64,000 nucleotides of DNA from the NCBI RefSeq assembly GCF_900176345.1, contig NZ_FWXU01000004.1, positions 62,001 through 126,000 of the forward strand, read 5' to 3'. Position 1 is the stretch's first letter. Every line of letters starts with the position of its first letter. Both the position numbers and the translations under genes were made by a program. Below the pieces are notes generated by a model. That model was not told where the DNA came from and did no database searches. It was given only the letters and a program-made list of their open reading frames with translations. This DNA is from Rhizobium sp. RU36D (lineage in GTDB: Bacteria > Pseudomonadota > Alphaproteobacteria > Rhizobiales > Rhizobiaceae). Below, piece by piece: positions 53,784-62,699 of this stretch.

Positions 53784-54263
53784 ATGAAAATTTCGTCCTT
53801 CAAAAGCGCTATATCGGCGCTTTTTTTGTCTCTAGTATTGGTATTCGCGGCGGTAACCGCAGGCATGTCGGCGGATGTCAAGTTTCCGCGTGGCCAGGTG
53901 CGGATCGTCACACCGTCAGGCGCGTCTCACATTTTCGCGGTCGAGATCGCTGCGACTATGGAGGCCCGCACCCAGGGACTGATGAACAGGACCGATCTCG
54001 GCCCAAACCAGGGCATGTTCTTCGATTTCGGCCAGACACGGCTGGTGACCATGTGGATGCGCAATACGCCTTTGCCGCTAGACATGATCTTTATCACAGA
54101 AGACGGCACCGTGACCCATATCGCTGAGAACACCACGCCATTCTCTGATGCCATCATCGAATCGAGAGGCCCGGTCCGCTTCGTGCTGGAGGTGAATGCT
54201 GGCCGCTCACGCGCATTGGGCATTTCTCCCGGCGCCAAGATCACTGTCGCCGAGGCAAAATAG
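53784..54263 (+). CDS. DUF192 family exported protein
   Basis: 159 residues. An N-terminal signal peptide or anchor (about residues 5-28) precedes a DUF192 domain: EARTQGLMNRTDLGPNQGM, MWMRNTPLPLDMIFI and GRSRALGISPGAKI. The biochemical role of DUF192 is not established. ATG 53784 has GAGG six bases upstream; TTG 53772, overlapping the cold-shock stop, is a less likely alternative. Confidence 0.9.
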   Translation: MKISSFKSAISALFLSLVLVFAAVTAGMSADVKFPRGQVRIVTPSGASHIFAVEIAATMEARTQGLMNRTDLGPNQGMFFDFGQTRLVTMWMRNTPLPLDMIFITEDGTVTHIAENTTPFSDAIIESRGPVRFVLEVNAGRSRALGISPGAKITVAEAK

Positions 54264-54305
54264 GATTTTCAGCCAGAACGAGGTTGGATAACCGGAATTT
54301 TGCTG

Positions 54306-54334
54306 TTGCGGCGCATGAAGGTTCAGTGTATTCG
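54306..54334 (+). promoter_or_regulatory. Promoter of tRNA-Pro
   Basis: TTGCGG and TATTCG are 17 bp apart, ending 17 bp before the tRNA. The -35 is identical to that of tRNA-Glu copy 1. Confidence 0.65.
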
Positions 54335-54351
54335 GGCCGTCATTACCGGTT

Positions 54352-54428
<77 letters not shown>

Positions 54429-54836
54429 TTTTTTTCAGAAGCCTGCGGCCATTAGGCGGTCATTTGATTGTCTAGGCCGACGAAAACTCATCCCAAAATC
54501 TATCCTCTGAGCGAATATGCGACCGCAGCGGATTTGCGGGGTTCTTGATGTGCGCTTGTCGAGTTTAGACAATCACGGGAACCTCGAGATCAGATCCCCG
54601 CAGGCGTTGCTCAGCCCTCCGTAACGGAATTTCGCTCGCATCGACCACCGCATTTCCCTTTGAAGCTCTATTTGACGAGTTGCGGATTCCGTTGCGGGCG
54701 GTTATATCAGGCTATCGATCCCGGGTGATTATTTCGCTCGGAATTGCGTCGTTATTCAAGGACGTGTGGACTTTCCGAAGCCATCCGGTTTGCTCAAGCC
54801 AACGTCCTTTCAGGTTGTAGCAATAACTGGGATCAG
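54429..54836. other. Intergenic stretch after tRNA-Pro
   Basis: About 400 bp with no convincing gene. A 10-bp inverted repeat, TGATTGTCTA (54465-54474) and TAGACAATCA (54566-54575), brackets about 90 bp. The right end should contain the promoter of the NDUFS4-like gene; upstream frames in it lack ribosome sites. Confidence 0.45.
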
Positions 54837-55148
54837 ATGTCTATGTCTGCAAAGATCTATCGTCCGGCAAAGACGGCCATGCAGTCCGGCAAGGCCAAGA
54901 CGCATCTTTGGGTTCTGGAGTTTGATCAGTCCGAGCCGCGAAAAATCGATCCCGTGATGGGTTACACTACGTCAGGCGACACCCGCCAACAGGTGAAGCT
55001 GACCTTCGAGACGCAGGAACTGGCGGAAGCCTATGCGCAACGCAATAACATCGAGTATCGGGTGATCCCGCCGAAGGAAGCGACAAGGAAGGCATTGTCC
55101 TATACGGATAATTTCCGTTTCAACCGGATGCAGCCCTGGACACACTGA
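54837..55148 (+). CDS. NDUFS4-like complex I accessory subunit (ETC complex I subunit)
   Basis: A 103-residue homologue of mitochondrial NDUFS4 (18-kDa subunit), a peripheral part of respiratory complex I in alphaproteobacteria. AKIYRPAKTAMQSGKAKTHLW quoted in part as KIYRPAKTAMQSGKAKT, LTFETQELAEAYAQRN and FRFNRMQPWTH at the C-terminus match the family. ATG 54837 and ATG 54843 are both possible. It is placed between tRNA-Pro and tRNA-Arg, away from nuo genes. Confidence 0.92.
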   Translation: MSMSAKIYRPAKTAMQSGKAKTHLWVLEFDQSEPRKIDPVMGYTTSGDTRQQVKLTFETQELAEAYAQRNNIEYRVIPPKEATRKALSYTDNFRFNRMQPWTH

Positions 55149-55159
55149 CTGGACAAAAC

Positions 55160-55187
55160 TTGGCGGTGCGGGCGGCAAGAATAACAT
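55160..55187 (+). promoter_or_regulatory. Possible promoter of tRNA-Arg
   Basis: TTGGCG and TAACAT are 16 bp apart, about 42 bp before the tRNA. Confidence 0.45.
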
Positions 55188-55229
55188 TTTTCCGCGCGAT
55201 CTGCAGACAGCAAGGATCGTCCATGATCC

Positions 55230-55306
<77 letters not shown>

Positions 55307-55490
55307 ATATTTTCAGTAGATTACTGGTCTCACAAGCGAGGCGCCACGACGCCGTTTACGGCTTTTTCGATGCCGTTTACATTCTTCACCCGAGTCTTTC
55401 TTGCAATACCGGCCGAAGCGACCGTGCTGCGATGAAATTTGTTGTTGTGCGATGCACAAGAGCCGAACTAGACTCCGCTGATTGATGGGC

Positions 55491-55599
55491 CCTACAGCAT
55501 GTCGCGCAAAAGTGTGCAGCGGTTTTGCGATCACGACATGCTGAAAAACAAGAGACTAAAGCGTGGCAAGCGAATCTGAAAGATCGCGACACGCTTTAG
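55491..55599. repeat. RIME-like intergenic mosaic element, copy 2
   Basis: A 109-bp near-copy of the element at 15015-15127, with the same two palindromes (CAGCATGTCG...CGACATGCTG and CTAAAGCGTG...CACGCTTTAG) in the same orientation; here the second palindrome is better preserved. It sits in the 354-bp gap between tRNA-Arg and the secreted-protein gene, in which I see nothing else apart from a short direct repeat of GCCGTTTAC. Confidence 0.85.
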
Positions 55600-55660
55600 G
55601 TTTTACCTCCGATCCTCCGGTTGCGCTGGTGCAGCGCCTCAGACTTCGAAGGAGCAAGCC

Positions 55661-56320
55661 ATGACGCGATCCTCAGGCACTGTTCTCAGCGTCCTCGTCT
55701 TACTGGCAGTCCCAACGTCTGCCCTTAGCGGCGACCTTTCTGTTCCCTCGCCCTTGACTTTCGATGCGAGCCGAAATGGAGACCGCGCCTACAATTTGAA
55801 CTGGACCGTGCGTCTGGGCGACGACATCCCTGTTCGAACGCGGGTCAAGGTTGGACTTTCAGGTTCGGACGACGGTAGGCTTGGCGAGCTTCCTCTGCGC
55901 GTCACCACGGGCATCAGAAATCCGGATGATTCAGAGGTTTTTCGTCGTTCGCTTGAACTGACGGCCGGCCAGGCTGCGGATCATGGTGATGCCGCGGTCA
56001 CATGGCGGCGCAGCCGTCCCCTATCGGTGGGGCAAGACTTCGAGCTCGAGCTCCGCCAAAGCGTGACGACGGGCTTAAACGCTGGCCCGGATCGGACGAT
56101 GGGCGTGTTGCGGGGAAGCCAAACCCTGATCGTGGATGATATAGCGCCGAAGACGTCGCTGCAGGCGACGACGACCCTTGCGAGCGATCAACGAGGCCCT
56201 ACAGCCCAACTGCGCATCGAGCGGCAGTTGCTGAGCGACTTCCGTATCAGCGCAGATTTCAATCACAATGCCACCAAGAACAGTGCCCGTATCGACGCGC
56301 GCTATTTCCTCTCCTGGTGA
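55661..56320 (+). CDS. Secreted protein of unknown function, possible outer-membrane protein
   Basis: 219 residues starting at an ATG behind GAAGGAGC. A signal peptide (about 1-24, ending TSALSG) precedes a sequence with alternating polar and hydrophobic residues, suggesting beta structure. The chain ends in YFLSW, and a C-terminal aromatic is usual in outer-membrane barrels. No family recognised. It stands alone and is convergent with aapP. Confidence 0.75.
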   Translation: MTRSSGTVLSVLVLLAVPTSALSGDLSVPSPLTFDASRNGDRAYNLNWTVRLGDDIPVRTRVKVGLSGSDDGRLGELPLRVTTGIRNPDDSEVFRRSLELTAGQAADHGDAAVTWRRSRPLSVGQDFELELRQSVTTGLNAGPDRTMGVLRGSQTLIVDDIAPKTSLQATTTLASDQRGPTAQLRIERQLLSDFRISADFNHNATKNSARIDARYFLSW

Positions 56321-56336
56321 CGCCATTCCAGAATCA

Positions 56337-56368
56337 AAACAGGCGCCAGCATCCGCGGGTGCCTGTTT
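56337..56368. terminator. Bidirectional terminator between the secreted-protein gene and aapP
   Basis: AAACAGGCGCC pairs with GGTGCCTGTTT (one G-T) around ten bases, with flanking A and T runs. Confidence 0.82.
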
Positions 56369-56388
56369 CAGCAGAACAAGTCAGCCGA

Positions 56389-57162
56389 TCAGTGCAGGAT
56401 CTGGCTGAGGAACAGGCGCGTGCGCTCGTGCTGCGGATTGTCGAAGAATTCTGCCGGTGAATTCTGCTCGACGATCTGGCCCTGGTCCATGAAAATGACC
56501 CGGTTGGCGACCTGACGAGCAAAGCCCATTTCGTGGGTGACGCAGAGCATGGTCATGCCTTCCTCGGCCAGCCCAACCATGGTGTCGAGCACTTCCTTGA
56601 CCATTTCGGGGTCGAGCGCCGATGTCGGTTCGTCGAACAGCATGATCTTCGGCTTCATGCACAGAGAACGGGCGATCGCCACGCGCTGCTGCTGGCCGCC
56701 TGAAAGCTGGCCCGGATATTTGTTTGCCTGTTCCGGGATCTTGACGCGCTTGAGGAAGTGCATGGCCACTTCTTCGGCATCCTTCTTCGACATCTTGCGG
56801 ACCCAGATGGGCGCAAGCGTGCAGTTTTCCAGGATGGTCAGATGCGGGAAGAGGTTGAAGTGCTGGAACACCATGCCGACCTCGCGGCGCACTTCGTCGA
56901 TCTTCTTCAGGTCGTTCGTCAGTTCGATCTTGTCGACGATGATCGTGCCCGACTGATGCTCCTCAAGTCGGTTGATGCAGCGGATCATCGTCGATTTGCC
57001 AGAGCCTGAGGGGCCGGCGATGACGATACGCTCGCCCTTCATCACCTTGAGGTTGATGTCGCGCAGAACGTGGAAGTCGCCGTACCACTTGTTCATGCCA
57101 ATGATTTCGACCGCGACATCGGTGTCCGAGACGGTCATTTTTGCAGCCTGTGCTTCAGCCAT
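56389..57162 (-). CDS. aapP: General L-amino-acid ABC transporter ATPase
   Basis: 257-residue ATPase of the polar amino-acid class. Walker [10 protein letters not shown], signature LSGGQQQR and Walker [14 protein letters not shown] are intact. ATG 57162 is behind GGAG; the frame runs on to 57312 without family character. It is last of aapJ-aapQ-aapM-aapP. Confidence 0.95.
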   Translation of the reverse strand: MAEAQAAKMTVSDTDVAVEIIGMNKWYGDFHVLRDINLKVMKGERIVIAGPSGSGKSTMIRCINRLEEHQSGTIIVDKIELTNDLKKIDEVRREVGMVFQHFNLFPHLTILENCTLAPIWVRKMSKKDAEEVAMHFLKRVKIPEQANKYPGQLSGGQQQRVAIARSLCMKPKIMLFDEPTSALDPEMVKEVLDTMVGLAEEGMTMLCVTHEMGFARQVANRVIFMDQGQIVEQNSPAEFFDNPQHERTRLFLSQILH

Positions 57163-57182
57163 AGGAGTTACCTCGAAAATTC

Positions 57183-58757
57183 TTATCGTTTGTGTCCGGT
57201 GTCGAGATGGCGTTCCATGAACGCCGAGTAGCGCGACATGCCGAAGCAGAAGAGCCAGAACAGGAAGCCCGCGAAGATCAGGCCCGTGATCGGGGTGACC
57301 GGCGTGATCCAATTCGCATCGCGGAAGTTCAATTGCACGATGCCGAGCAGGTCAAACATGCCGATGATCGACACCAACGACGTATCCTTAAACAGGCCGA
57401 TGAAGGTGTTGACGATGCCGGGGATGACGAGCTTGATCGCCTGCGGCAGGATGATCAACCGCGTCGTCTGCCAATAGCCGAGACCGAGCGAATCGGCACC
57501 TTCATACTGCCCCTTCGGAATGGCCTGCAGACCGCCACGGATGACCTCGGCCATGTAAGCGGAGGCGAACAGAGCAACCCCGACAAGCGCGCGCAGGAAG
57601 TTGTCGATGGTCCAGCCGGTCGGCAGGAACAACGGCAGCATCACGTTTGCCATGAACAGCACGGTGATCAGCGGCACGCCACGCACCACCTCGATGAAAG
57701 TGACGCACAGCATCTTGATGACTGGCAGATTGGATCGCCGACCCAGCGCCAGCAGGATGCCGAGCGGCAAGGAAACCGCGATGCCGACGAAAGACAGCAC
57801 CAGCGTCACCATCAGGCCACCCCAGAGCGGGGTTTCGACCTTGGTAAGTAAGTCCGTATCTATACCGGTGAAGAAGACGAAAAGGCCGAACAAAAGCACG
57901 ACCAAAATAGTCTGCAGCGACAACCTTCCAGCAGCGCGAAGACCGATGAGTAAAATCACAGACCCCGTCAATGCGTAGTCAACCCAAAACGAGGCGCGTG
58001 ATCCGATTCCCTGTTCGGTTAGTTCTCGAACGCTCTCTATCGATGACGACAGGAAATACAATGGGTGCGAAACAAGCGCCGCAAATCCCTCAAGCATGCC
58101 TTGAGTTAGTTGCCAGCCTGTCTGATCTATCTGAGTGAAGAACGAAAGAAGCCACAAAGCTGAATTGACCAAACCCAGTGGCGCAGCGGCAATATAGTAC
58201 ACCAATACGGCCAAAAGCCATACTGCCAGATTGATGACCCAGGCCGCAAAACCGATTGCTGCGAATGGTAAAGCCATTCCGCCCATCAGCAGGAATACAG
58301 ACAATATAGGGAATGCTACAAACAGTAGGCCAGCGCTTAGGCCCTTGTTCGGCACCTTCGGGATCAGCATCGGCATCAGCAGGGCGATGAACATGATGCC
58401 GACCAGCATTGGCCGCCAGCGTTCTTCAAGGGGATAGCGGCCAAAGATGAACTGGCCGAAACGCTCTTCAACGAAAGCCCAGCAGGCGCCGCTCCAGCCT
58501 TCCGGCTGGATGCCTCCCTGCGGGATCGTGGCGCAAACCGAGCGGTCGGAGCCGACCCAGCTTGCCTGGATGAAGAGCCAGTTGAGTATGCCCGGCACCG
58601 TCCAGAGCAGCAGGGCAACCGCTATGAAGGTCAGCACCACGTCCTTGGGCGTGGCGAGCAGGTTGGACCGGATCCAGCCGGTCACCGTACCCTGGCTGAC
58701 CGGGGCGGGTTTTGGCGCCAGCATGTCCTGGCGAACGTAAGTGATGTCACGCGCCAT
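57183..58757 (-). CDS. aapM: General L-amino-acid ABC transporter permease with an extra internal segment
   Basis: Second permease of the Aap system. The C-terminal part from about residue 308 ([50 protein letters not shown]) is a normal HisM/GlnP-type permease domain, and the first 135 residues also look normal. Between them lies an extra stretch (about residues 160-305) with several more hydrophobic segments, so the chain is 524 residues instead of about 385. The DNA of about 57850-58340 has visibly more A and T and different codon choice. The reading frame is intact, so the insert is presumably translated. Confidence 0.9.
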   Translation of the reverse strand: MARDITYVRQDMLAPKPAPVSQGTVTGWIRSNLLATPKDVVLTFIAVALLLWTVPGILNWLFIQASWVGSDRSVCATIPQGGIQPEGWSGACWAFVEERFGQFIFGRYPLEERWRPMLVGIMFIALLMPMLIPKVPNKGLSAGLLFVAFPILSVFLLMGGMALPFAAIGFAAWVINLAVWLLAVLVYYIAAAPLGLVNSALWLLSFFTQIDQTGWQLTQGMLEGFAALVSHPLYFLSSSIESVRELTEQGIGSRASFWVDYALTGSVILLIGLRAAGRLSLQTILVVLLFGLFVFFTGIDTDLLTKVETPLWGGLMVTLVLSFVGIAVSLPLGILLALGRRSNLPVIKMLCVTFIEVVRGVPLITVLFMANVMLPLFLPTGWTIDNFLRALVGVALFASAYMAEVIRGGLQAIPKGQYEGADSLGLGYWQTTRLIILPQAIKLVIPGIVNTFIGLFKDTSLVSIIGMFDLLGIVQLNFRDANWITPVTPITGLIFAGFLFWLFCFGMSRYSAFMERHLDTGHKR

Positions 58758-58760
58758 GTT

Positions 58761-59954
58761 TTATCGCTCCACCAGGGCCATCTTGGCATTGAACCAGTTC
58801 ATGAAGCCCGATGTCGCCAGGCTGATCGAGAGATAGACGACCATCCAGATCGAGACGACCTCGATCGCCTGACCGGTCTGGTTCAGGGTCGTTCCGCCGG
58901 TTGCCACGAGATCGGGAAAGCCAATCGCGGCGGCAAGCGAGGAGTTTTTCGTCAGGTTCAGATACTGGCTGGTGAGCGGCGGAATGATGATGCGCATGGC
59001 CTGGGGCACGACGACAAGTCGTGTCGCCTGGCTCGGCTGCAGGCCAAGCGCCGCGGATGCCTCGCTTTGTCCCTTGGGCACGCCCCTGATGCCGGCGCGG
59101 ATTGTTTCGGCAATGAAGGACGCCGTGTAAAAGGAGAGTGCAAGATAGAGCGCGACGAATTCCGGCCCGAGAACCGCACCGCCGGCGAGGTTGAATCGGC
59201 CGAGTTCGGGATAGTTGAACGACAGCGGCCAACCGACCAGCGCAAATACGATCAGCGGAAAACCGATGATCAGGCCGAGCGAAGCCCAGACCGTCGGAAA
59301 CTGCTGGCCGGTCGCCATCTGCCTGGCCTTGGCCCAGCGCGCGACGACAATGGCAAGCACGATCCCGATCAGGAGAGCTACCGGCAGCGCGATGGCGCCA
59401 TCGCCCCAGATCGGCTTGGGAACAGCGAGGCCTCGGTTGTTCAGGAACATGCCGAGCGGCAGATCCAGCGATTCGCGCACCTGGGGCAGGGTGCTCAGCA
59501 CGCCCGAATACCAGAAGAAGATGACGAGCAGCACCGGGATATTGCGGAAGACTTCGACATAAACGGTGCACAGCCGGGCAATCAGCCAGTTGCTGGAAAG
59601 CCTGCCGATGCCGATGATAAAGCCGATGATCGTTGCGGTGATGATACCGGTAACGGCAACGAGCAAGGTGTTGAGGAAGCCGACGACCAGCGCGCGTCCA
59701 TAGGTGGAGTCGCTGGTATATTCGATCATCGACTGGCCGATGTCGAAGCCGGCGCGGCTGTTGATGAAGCCGTATCCGGACGCTGTTCCGGAGCGTGCGA
59801 GGTTGTCAGCGGTGTTGCCCGCGATCCAGAGCACGAAAAGCACGGTCAGCAGGGCCGTCAGCACCTGAAAGAAGATAGCGCGTGCCGTCGGGTTGTAGAT
59901 ATAGCTGGTAATAGTCCCCCGTTCCGCTGGCGCGGCTAAGGCATGGTCAGTCAT
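58761..59954 (-). CDS. aapQ: General L-amino-acid ABC transporter permease
   Basis: 397-residue permease, partner of AapM. The N-terminal large periplasmic loop typical of AapQ is followed by TVYVEVFRNIPVLLVIFFWY and the EAA-type loop ETIRAGIRGVPKGQSEASAALGL. The stop lies 3 bp before aapM. It is separated from aapJ by a 99-bp gap holding a strong hairpin. Confidence 0.95.
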   Translation of the reverse strand: MTDHALAAPAERGTITSYIYNPTARAIFFQVLTALLTVLFVLWIAGNTADNLARSGTASGYGFINSRAGFDIGQSMIEYTSDSTYGRALVVGFLNTLLVAVTGIITATIIGFIIGIGRLSSNWLIARLCTVYVEVFRNIPVLLVIFFWYSGVLSTLPQVRESLDLPLGMFLNNRGLAVPKPIWGDGAIALPVALLIGIVLAIVVARWAKARQMATGQQFPTVWASLGLIIGFPLIVFALVGWPLSFNYPELGRFNLAGGAVLGPEFVALYLALSFYTASFIAETIRAGIRGVPKGQSEASAALGLQPSQATRLVVVPQAMRIIIPPLTSQYLNLTKNSSLAAAIGFPDLVATGGTTLNQTGQAIEVVSIWMVVYLSISLATSGFMNWFNAKMALVER

Positions 59955-60012
59955 TGGCCAATCCCCTGTGGTCCTTTGCGGACCTTATTCTGCTTGTCTT
60001 TTTTGTTATGGG

Positions 60013-60036
60013 GCCGGGGCGACGGATCGCCCCGGC
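60013..60036 (-). other. Hairpin between aapJ and aapQ
   Basis: A perfect 10-bp stem (GCCGGGGCGA and complement) with a four-base loop and no T run. It probably stabilises the aapJ end of the mRNA, giving more binding protein than permease. Confidence 0.65.
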
Positions 60037-60053
60037 AAATTTTCGACGATCGC

Positions 60054-61079
60054 TTAGCGGATCGGCGGTGCGTATTGCAGGCCACCCTTGGACCACAGCG
60101 CATTCAGGCCGCGCTGGATCTTGAGCGGGCTGTTCGTGCCGATGTTACGCTCAAAAATTTCGCCGTAATTGCCGACGGCCTTGATGATGTTGTAGGCCCA
60201 GTCGTTGGTCAGGCCAAGGTCGGTACCGATCTTGGTATCAGCCTCGGTGCCGAGGAAGCGCTTGATATCGGGGTTGGTGGTCGAGGCCTTGATCTCGTCG
60301 ATATTGGCCTGGGTGATGCCGAATTCTTCTGCCTGGATCAGCGCGTAGTGGGTCCAGCTCACGATATCGAACCACTGGTCGTCACCCTGGCGGACGGCCG
60401 GGCCAAGCGGCTCCTTGGAGATGATTTCCGGCAGAACGATGTGATCGTCGGGGTTGGTCAGGTTCAGGCGGACCGAATAAAGGCCGGACTGGTCGGTGGT
60501 GTAGACGTCGCAACGGCCAGCGGCGTAGGCAGCGTTGACTTCTTCGAACTTTTCGAAAACGACCGGCTTGTATTCCAGGTTGTTGGCCTTGAAGTAGTCG
60601 GCGAGGTTGAGTTCGGTCGTCGTGCCGGACTGAACGCAGACGGCAGCGCCGGACAGCTCCAGAGCGGACTTTACGTTGAGGCTCTTCGGAACCATGAAGC
60701 CCTGGCCGTCATAATAGTTGACGGTGCGGAAGTTGAAGCCCAGCGCGGTGTCGCGGCTGATGGTCCAGGTGGTGTTGCGGAAGAGAACGTCGCCTTCACC
60801 CGACTGAAGGGCCGGGAAACGGGTCTGGCCCGTGGTGGGCGTGTACTTCACCTTCGTGCCGTCGGCGAAGATCGCAGCAGCCACGGCCTTGCAGTAGTCG
60901 ACGTCGAAGCCAGACCAGTTGCCGGAAGCATCCGGAGCGGCAAAGCCGGCAAGACCGGTGTTGACAACGCACTGAACGAAGCCCTTGGCCTTTACGTCGT
61001 CGAGCGTGGCAGCCGATGCAGCCGAGCCAAAGCCCAGGACTGCTGCGCCAATCGCGACTGACAGAAACTTGTTGTTCAT
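60054..61079 (-). CDS. aapJ: General L-amino-acid-binding periplasmic protein
   Basis: 341-residue solute receptor for the broad-specificity Aap transporter. Signal peptide cleaved after about residue 23 (SAASA); the mature protein has GFDVDYCKAVAAAIFAD, VLFRNTTWTISRD and the two cysteine pairs typical of AapJ (CVVNTGL ... YCKA; VCVQSG ... GRCDVY). ATG 61079 fits the signal peptide; the frame is open to 61181 without family character. First gene of the operon. Confidence 0.95.
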   Translation of the reverse strand: MNNKFLSVAIGAAVLGFGSAASAATLDDVKAKGFVQCVVNTGLAGFAAPDASGNWSGFDVDYCKAVAAAIFADGTKVKYTPTTGQTRFPALQSGEGDVLFRNTTWTISRDTALGFNFRTVNYYDGQGFMVPKSLNVKSALELSGAAVCVQSGTTTELNLADYFKANNLEYKPVVFEKFEEVNAAYAAGRCDVYTTDQSGLYSVRLNLTNPDDHIVLPEIISKEPLGPAVRQGDDQWFDIVSWTHYALIQAEEFGITQANIDEIKASTTNPDIKRFLGTEADTKIGTDLGLTNDWAYNIIKAVGNYGEIFERNIGTNSPLKIQRGLNALWSKGGLQYAPPIR

Positions 61080-61451
61080 TTTTCCCAACCTTTTGTCTGT
61101 TTTCTTGTGATCGCGGCGATTTCTCCTGCGCGGGATGGCTCCCGTCGCCTCGCCGGCCCGCCGACCTCCCGGCGCGGACAAGGGCTATCACAGTCTTAAA
61201 TGGCAACAGGGTCAAGTCTCGACCCGAATAATTGCGCCAAAAATTGGCAATTTGCTCATTCGGCTGCAAAATGAGGCATAAATCATTCGTGAGTGCAGGG
61301 ATTTGCCGAAAAAATCATCTCCCGAAACGCTTTGGATATCGTCCTTGAGATGTTTTATCCGTCCGCCATGACCTGGGCGAGGGGCTTGACCGCAACCCGG
61401 CCAACGGTCAGAAATCGGGTATCGCAGTCGCAGGAAAGGCTCCCACCCCCC
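61080..61451. other. Divergent control region of aapJ and metC
   Basis: 372 bp between divergent starts, with no gene that I can support. A short interrupted palindrome, GCCAA-AAA-TTGGC, lies at about 61234-61246 and could be a regulator site. No convincing -35/-10 pair was assigned. Confidence 0.45.
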
Positions 61452-62642
61452 ATGAAAGACAGAGAGACAATGCTGGCCGGCGCCGGCACGAACACCAGGT
61501 TGTGCCACCTTGGCCATGATCCCTTCGCATATCATGGTTTCGTCAATCCGCCGGTAGTGCATGCCTCAACGGTCTTGTTTCCCGATGTCGAAACCATGGA
61601 GTCCCGTCGGCAGAAATACACCTACGGCACGCGTGGCACGCCGACCACGGATGCGCTTTGCGCGGCGATCGATGCGCTGGAAGGTTCTGCCGGCACGATC
61701 CTCGTGCCCTCGGGTCTTGCAGCCATAACGGTTCCGTTCCTGGCCTTCCTGTCCGCAGGCGACCACGCGCTGATCGTCGATTCGGTCTATTCGCCCTGCC
61801 GGAATTTCTGCGACACGATGTTGAAGCGACTCGGCGTGACAGTCGAATATTACGATCCCGCGATCGGCGCCGGCATCGAGACCTTGATAAAACCCAATAC
61901 CAAATTGGTTCACACCGAGGCGCCAGGCTCCAACACCTTTGAAATGCAGGATATCAGGGCGATTTCCGATATCGCGCACCGCCATGGCTGCGTGGTGACC
62001 ATGGACAATACCTGGGCGACGCCGCTGTATTTCAAGCCGCTGGATTTCGGTGTCGACATTTCCATGCATGCGGCGACGAAATATCCGTCGGGCCATTCCG
62101 ACATCCTGATGGGCACAGTCTCTGCCAATGCTGCGCATTGGGAGAAGCTCAGCGAAGCCAATATCACGCTCGGCATCTGTGGCGCGCCCGATGACAGCTA
62201 CCAGATCCTGCGCGGTCTGCGCACCATGGGCCTCAGGCTCGACGCCCACCAGAAGGCGGCCCTGGCAGTGGCCGAATGGCTTGAGGGCAGGGATGGTGTT
62301 GCCCGCGTCCTTCATCCGGCCTTGCCGAGCTTTCCCGGCCACGACATCTGGAAGCGTGACTTCAAGGGCGCAAGCGGCATCTTCTCTTTCGTATTGGCGG
62401 CCGATGAGCCGGCGAAATTCAAGCCGAAGGCGCGGGCGTTCCTGAATGCACTGTCCGTTTTCGGGCTGGGCTATTCCTGGGGTGGCTATGAGAGCCTGGC
62501 CGTGATGGTCAATCTCGACGACCGCACGATCTGTAAGGCGCCGAGCGAAGGCCCGGTTATCCGTCTGCAGATCGGCCTGGAGGACGTGCCGGACCTGCTC
62601 GCTGACCTGGAGGCGGGTTTTGCCGCAGCGGCAGCAATCTAA
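61452..62642 (+). CDS. metC: Cystathionine beta-lyase
   Basis: PLP enzyme that splits cystathionine to homocysteine, pyruvate and ammonia. The Cys/Met metabolism fold is clear: YTYGTRGTPTTDAL, the PLP lysine in HAATKYPSGHSD, and SWGGYESL near the C-terminus, the last typical of beta-lyases. ATG 61452 gives 396 residues; ATG 61470 is an alternative. The upstream frame to 61293 lacks family sequence. It is divergent from aapJ. Confidence 0.92.
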   Translation: MKDRETMLAGAGTNTRLCHLGHDPFAYHGFVNPPVVHASTVLFPDVETMESRRQKYTYGTRGTPTTDALCAAIDALEGSAGTILVPSGLAAITVPFLAFLSAGDHALIVDSVYSPCRNFCDTMLKRLGVTVEYYDPAIGAGIETLIKPNTKLVHTEAPGSNTFEMQDIRAISDIAHRHGCVVTMDNTWATPLYFKPLDFGVDISMHAATKYPSGHSDILMGTVSANAAHWEKLSEANITLGICGAPDDSYQILRGLRTMGLRLDAHQKAALAVAEWLEGRDGVARVLHPALPSFPGHDIWKRDFKGASGIFSFVLAADEPAKFKPKARAFLNALSVFGLGYSWGGYESLAVMVNLDDRTICKAPSEGPVIRLQIGLEDVPDLLADLEAGFAAAAAI

Positions 62643-62663
62643 GTCTCAATTGACGAACGGCAG

Positions 62664-62684
62664 CCGGCGTTCCTGTGACGCCGG
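62664..62684. terminator. Hairpin between convergent metC and the monooxygenase gene
   Basis: CCGGCGT and its complement form a 7-bp stem over seven bases, extendable by G-T and A-T pairs. No T run. Confidence 0.45.
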
Positions 62685-62699
62685 TTGTGCCCGAAGTAT

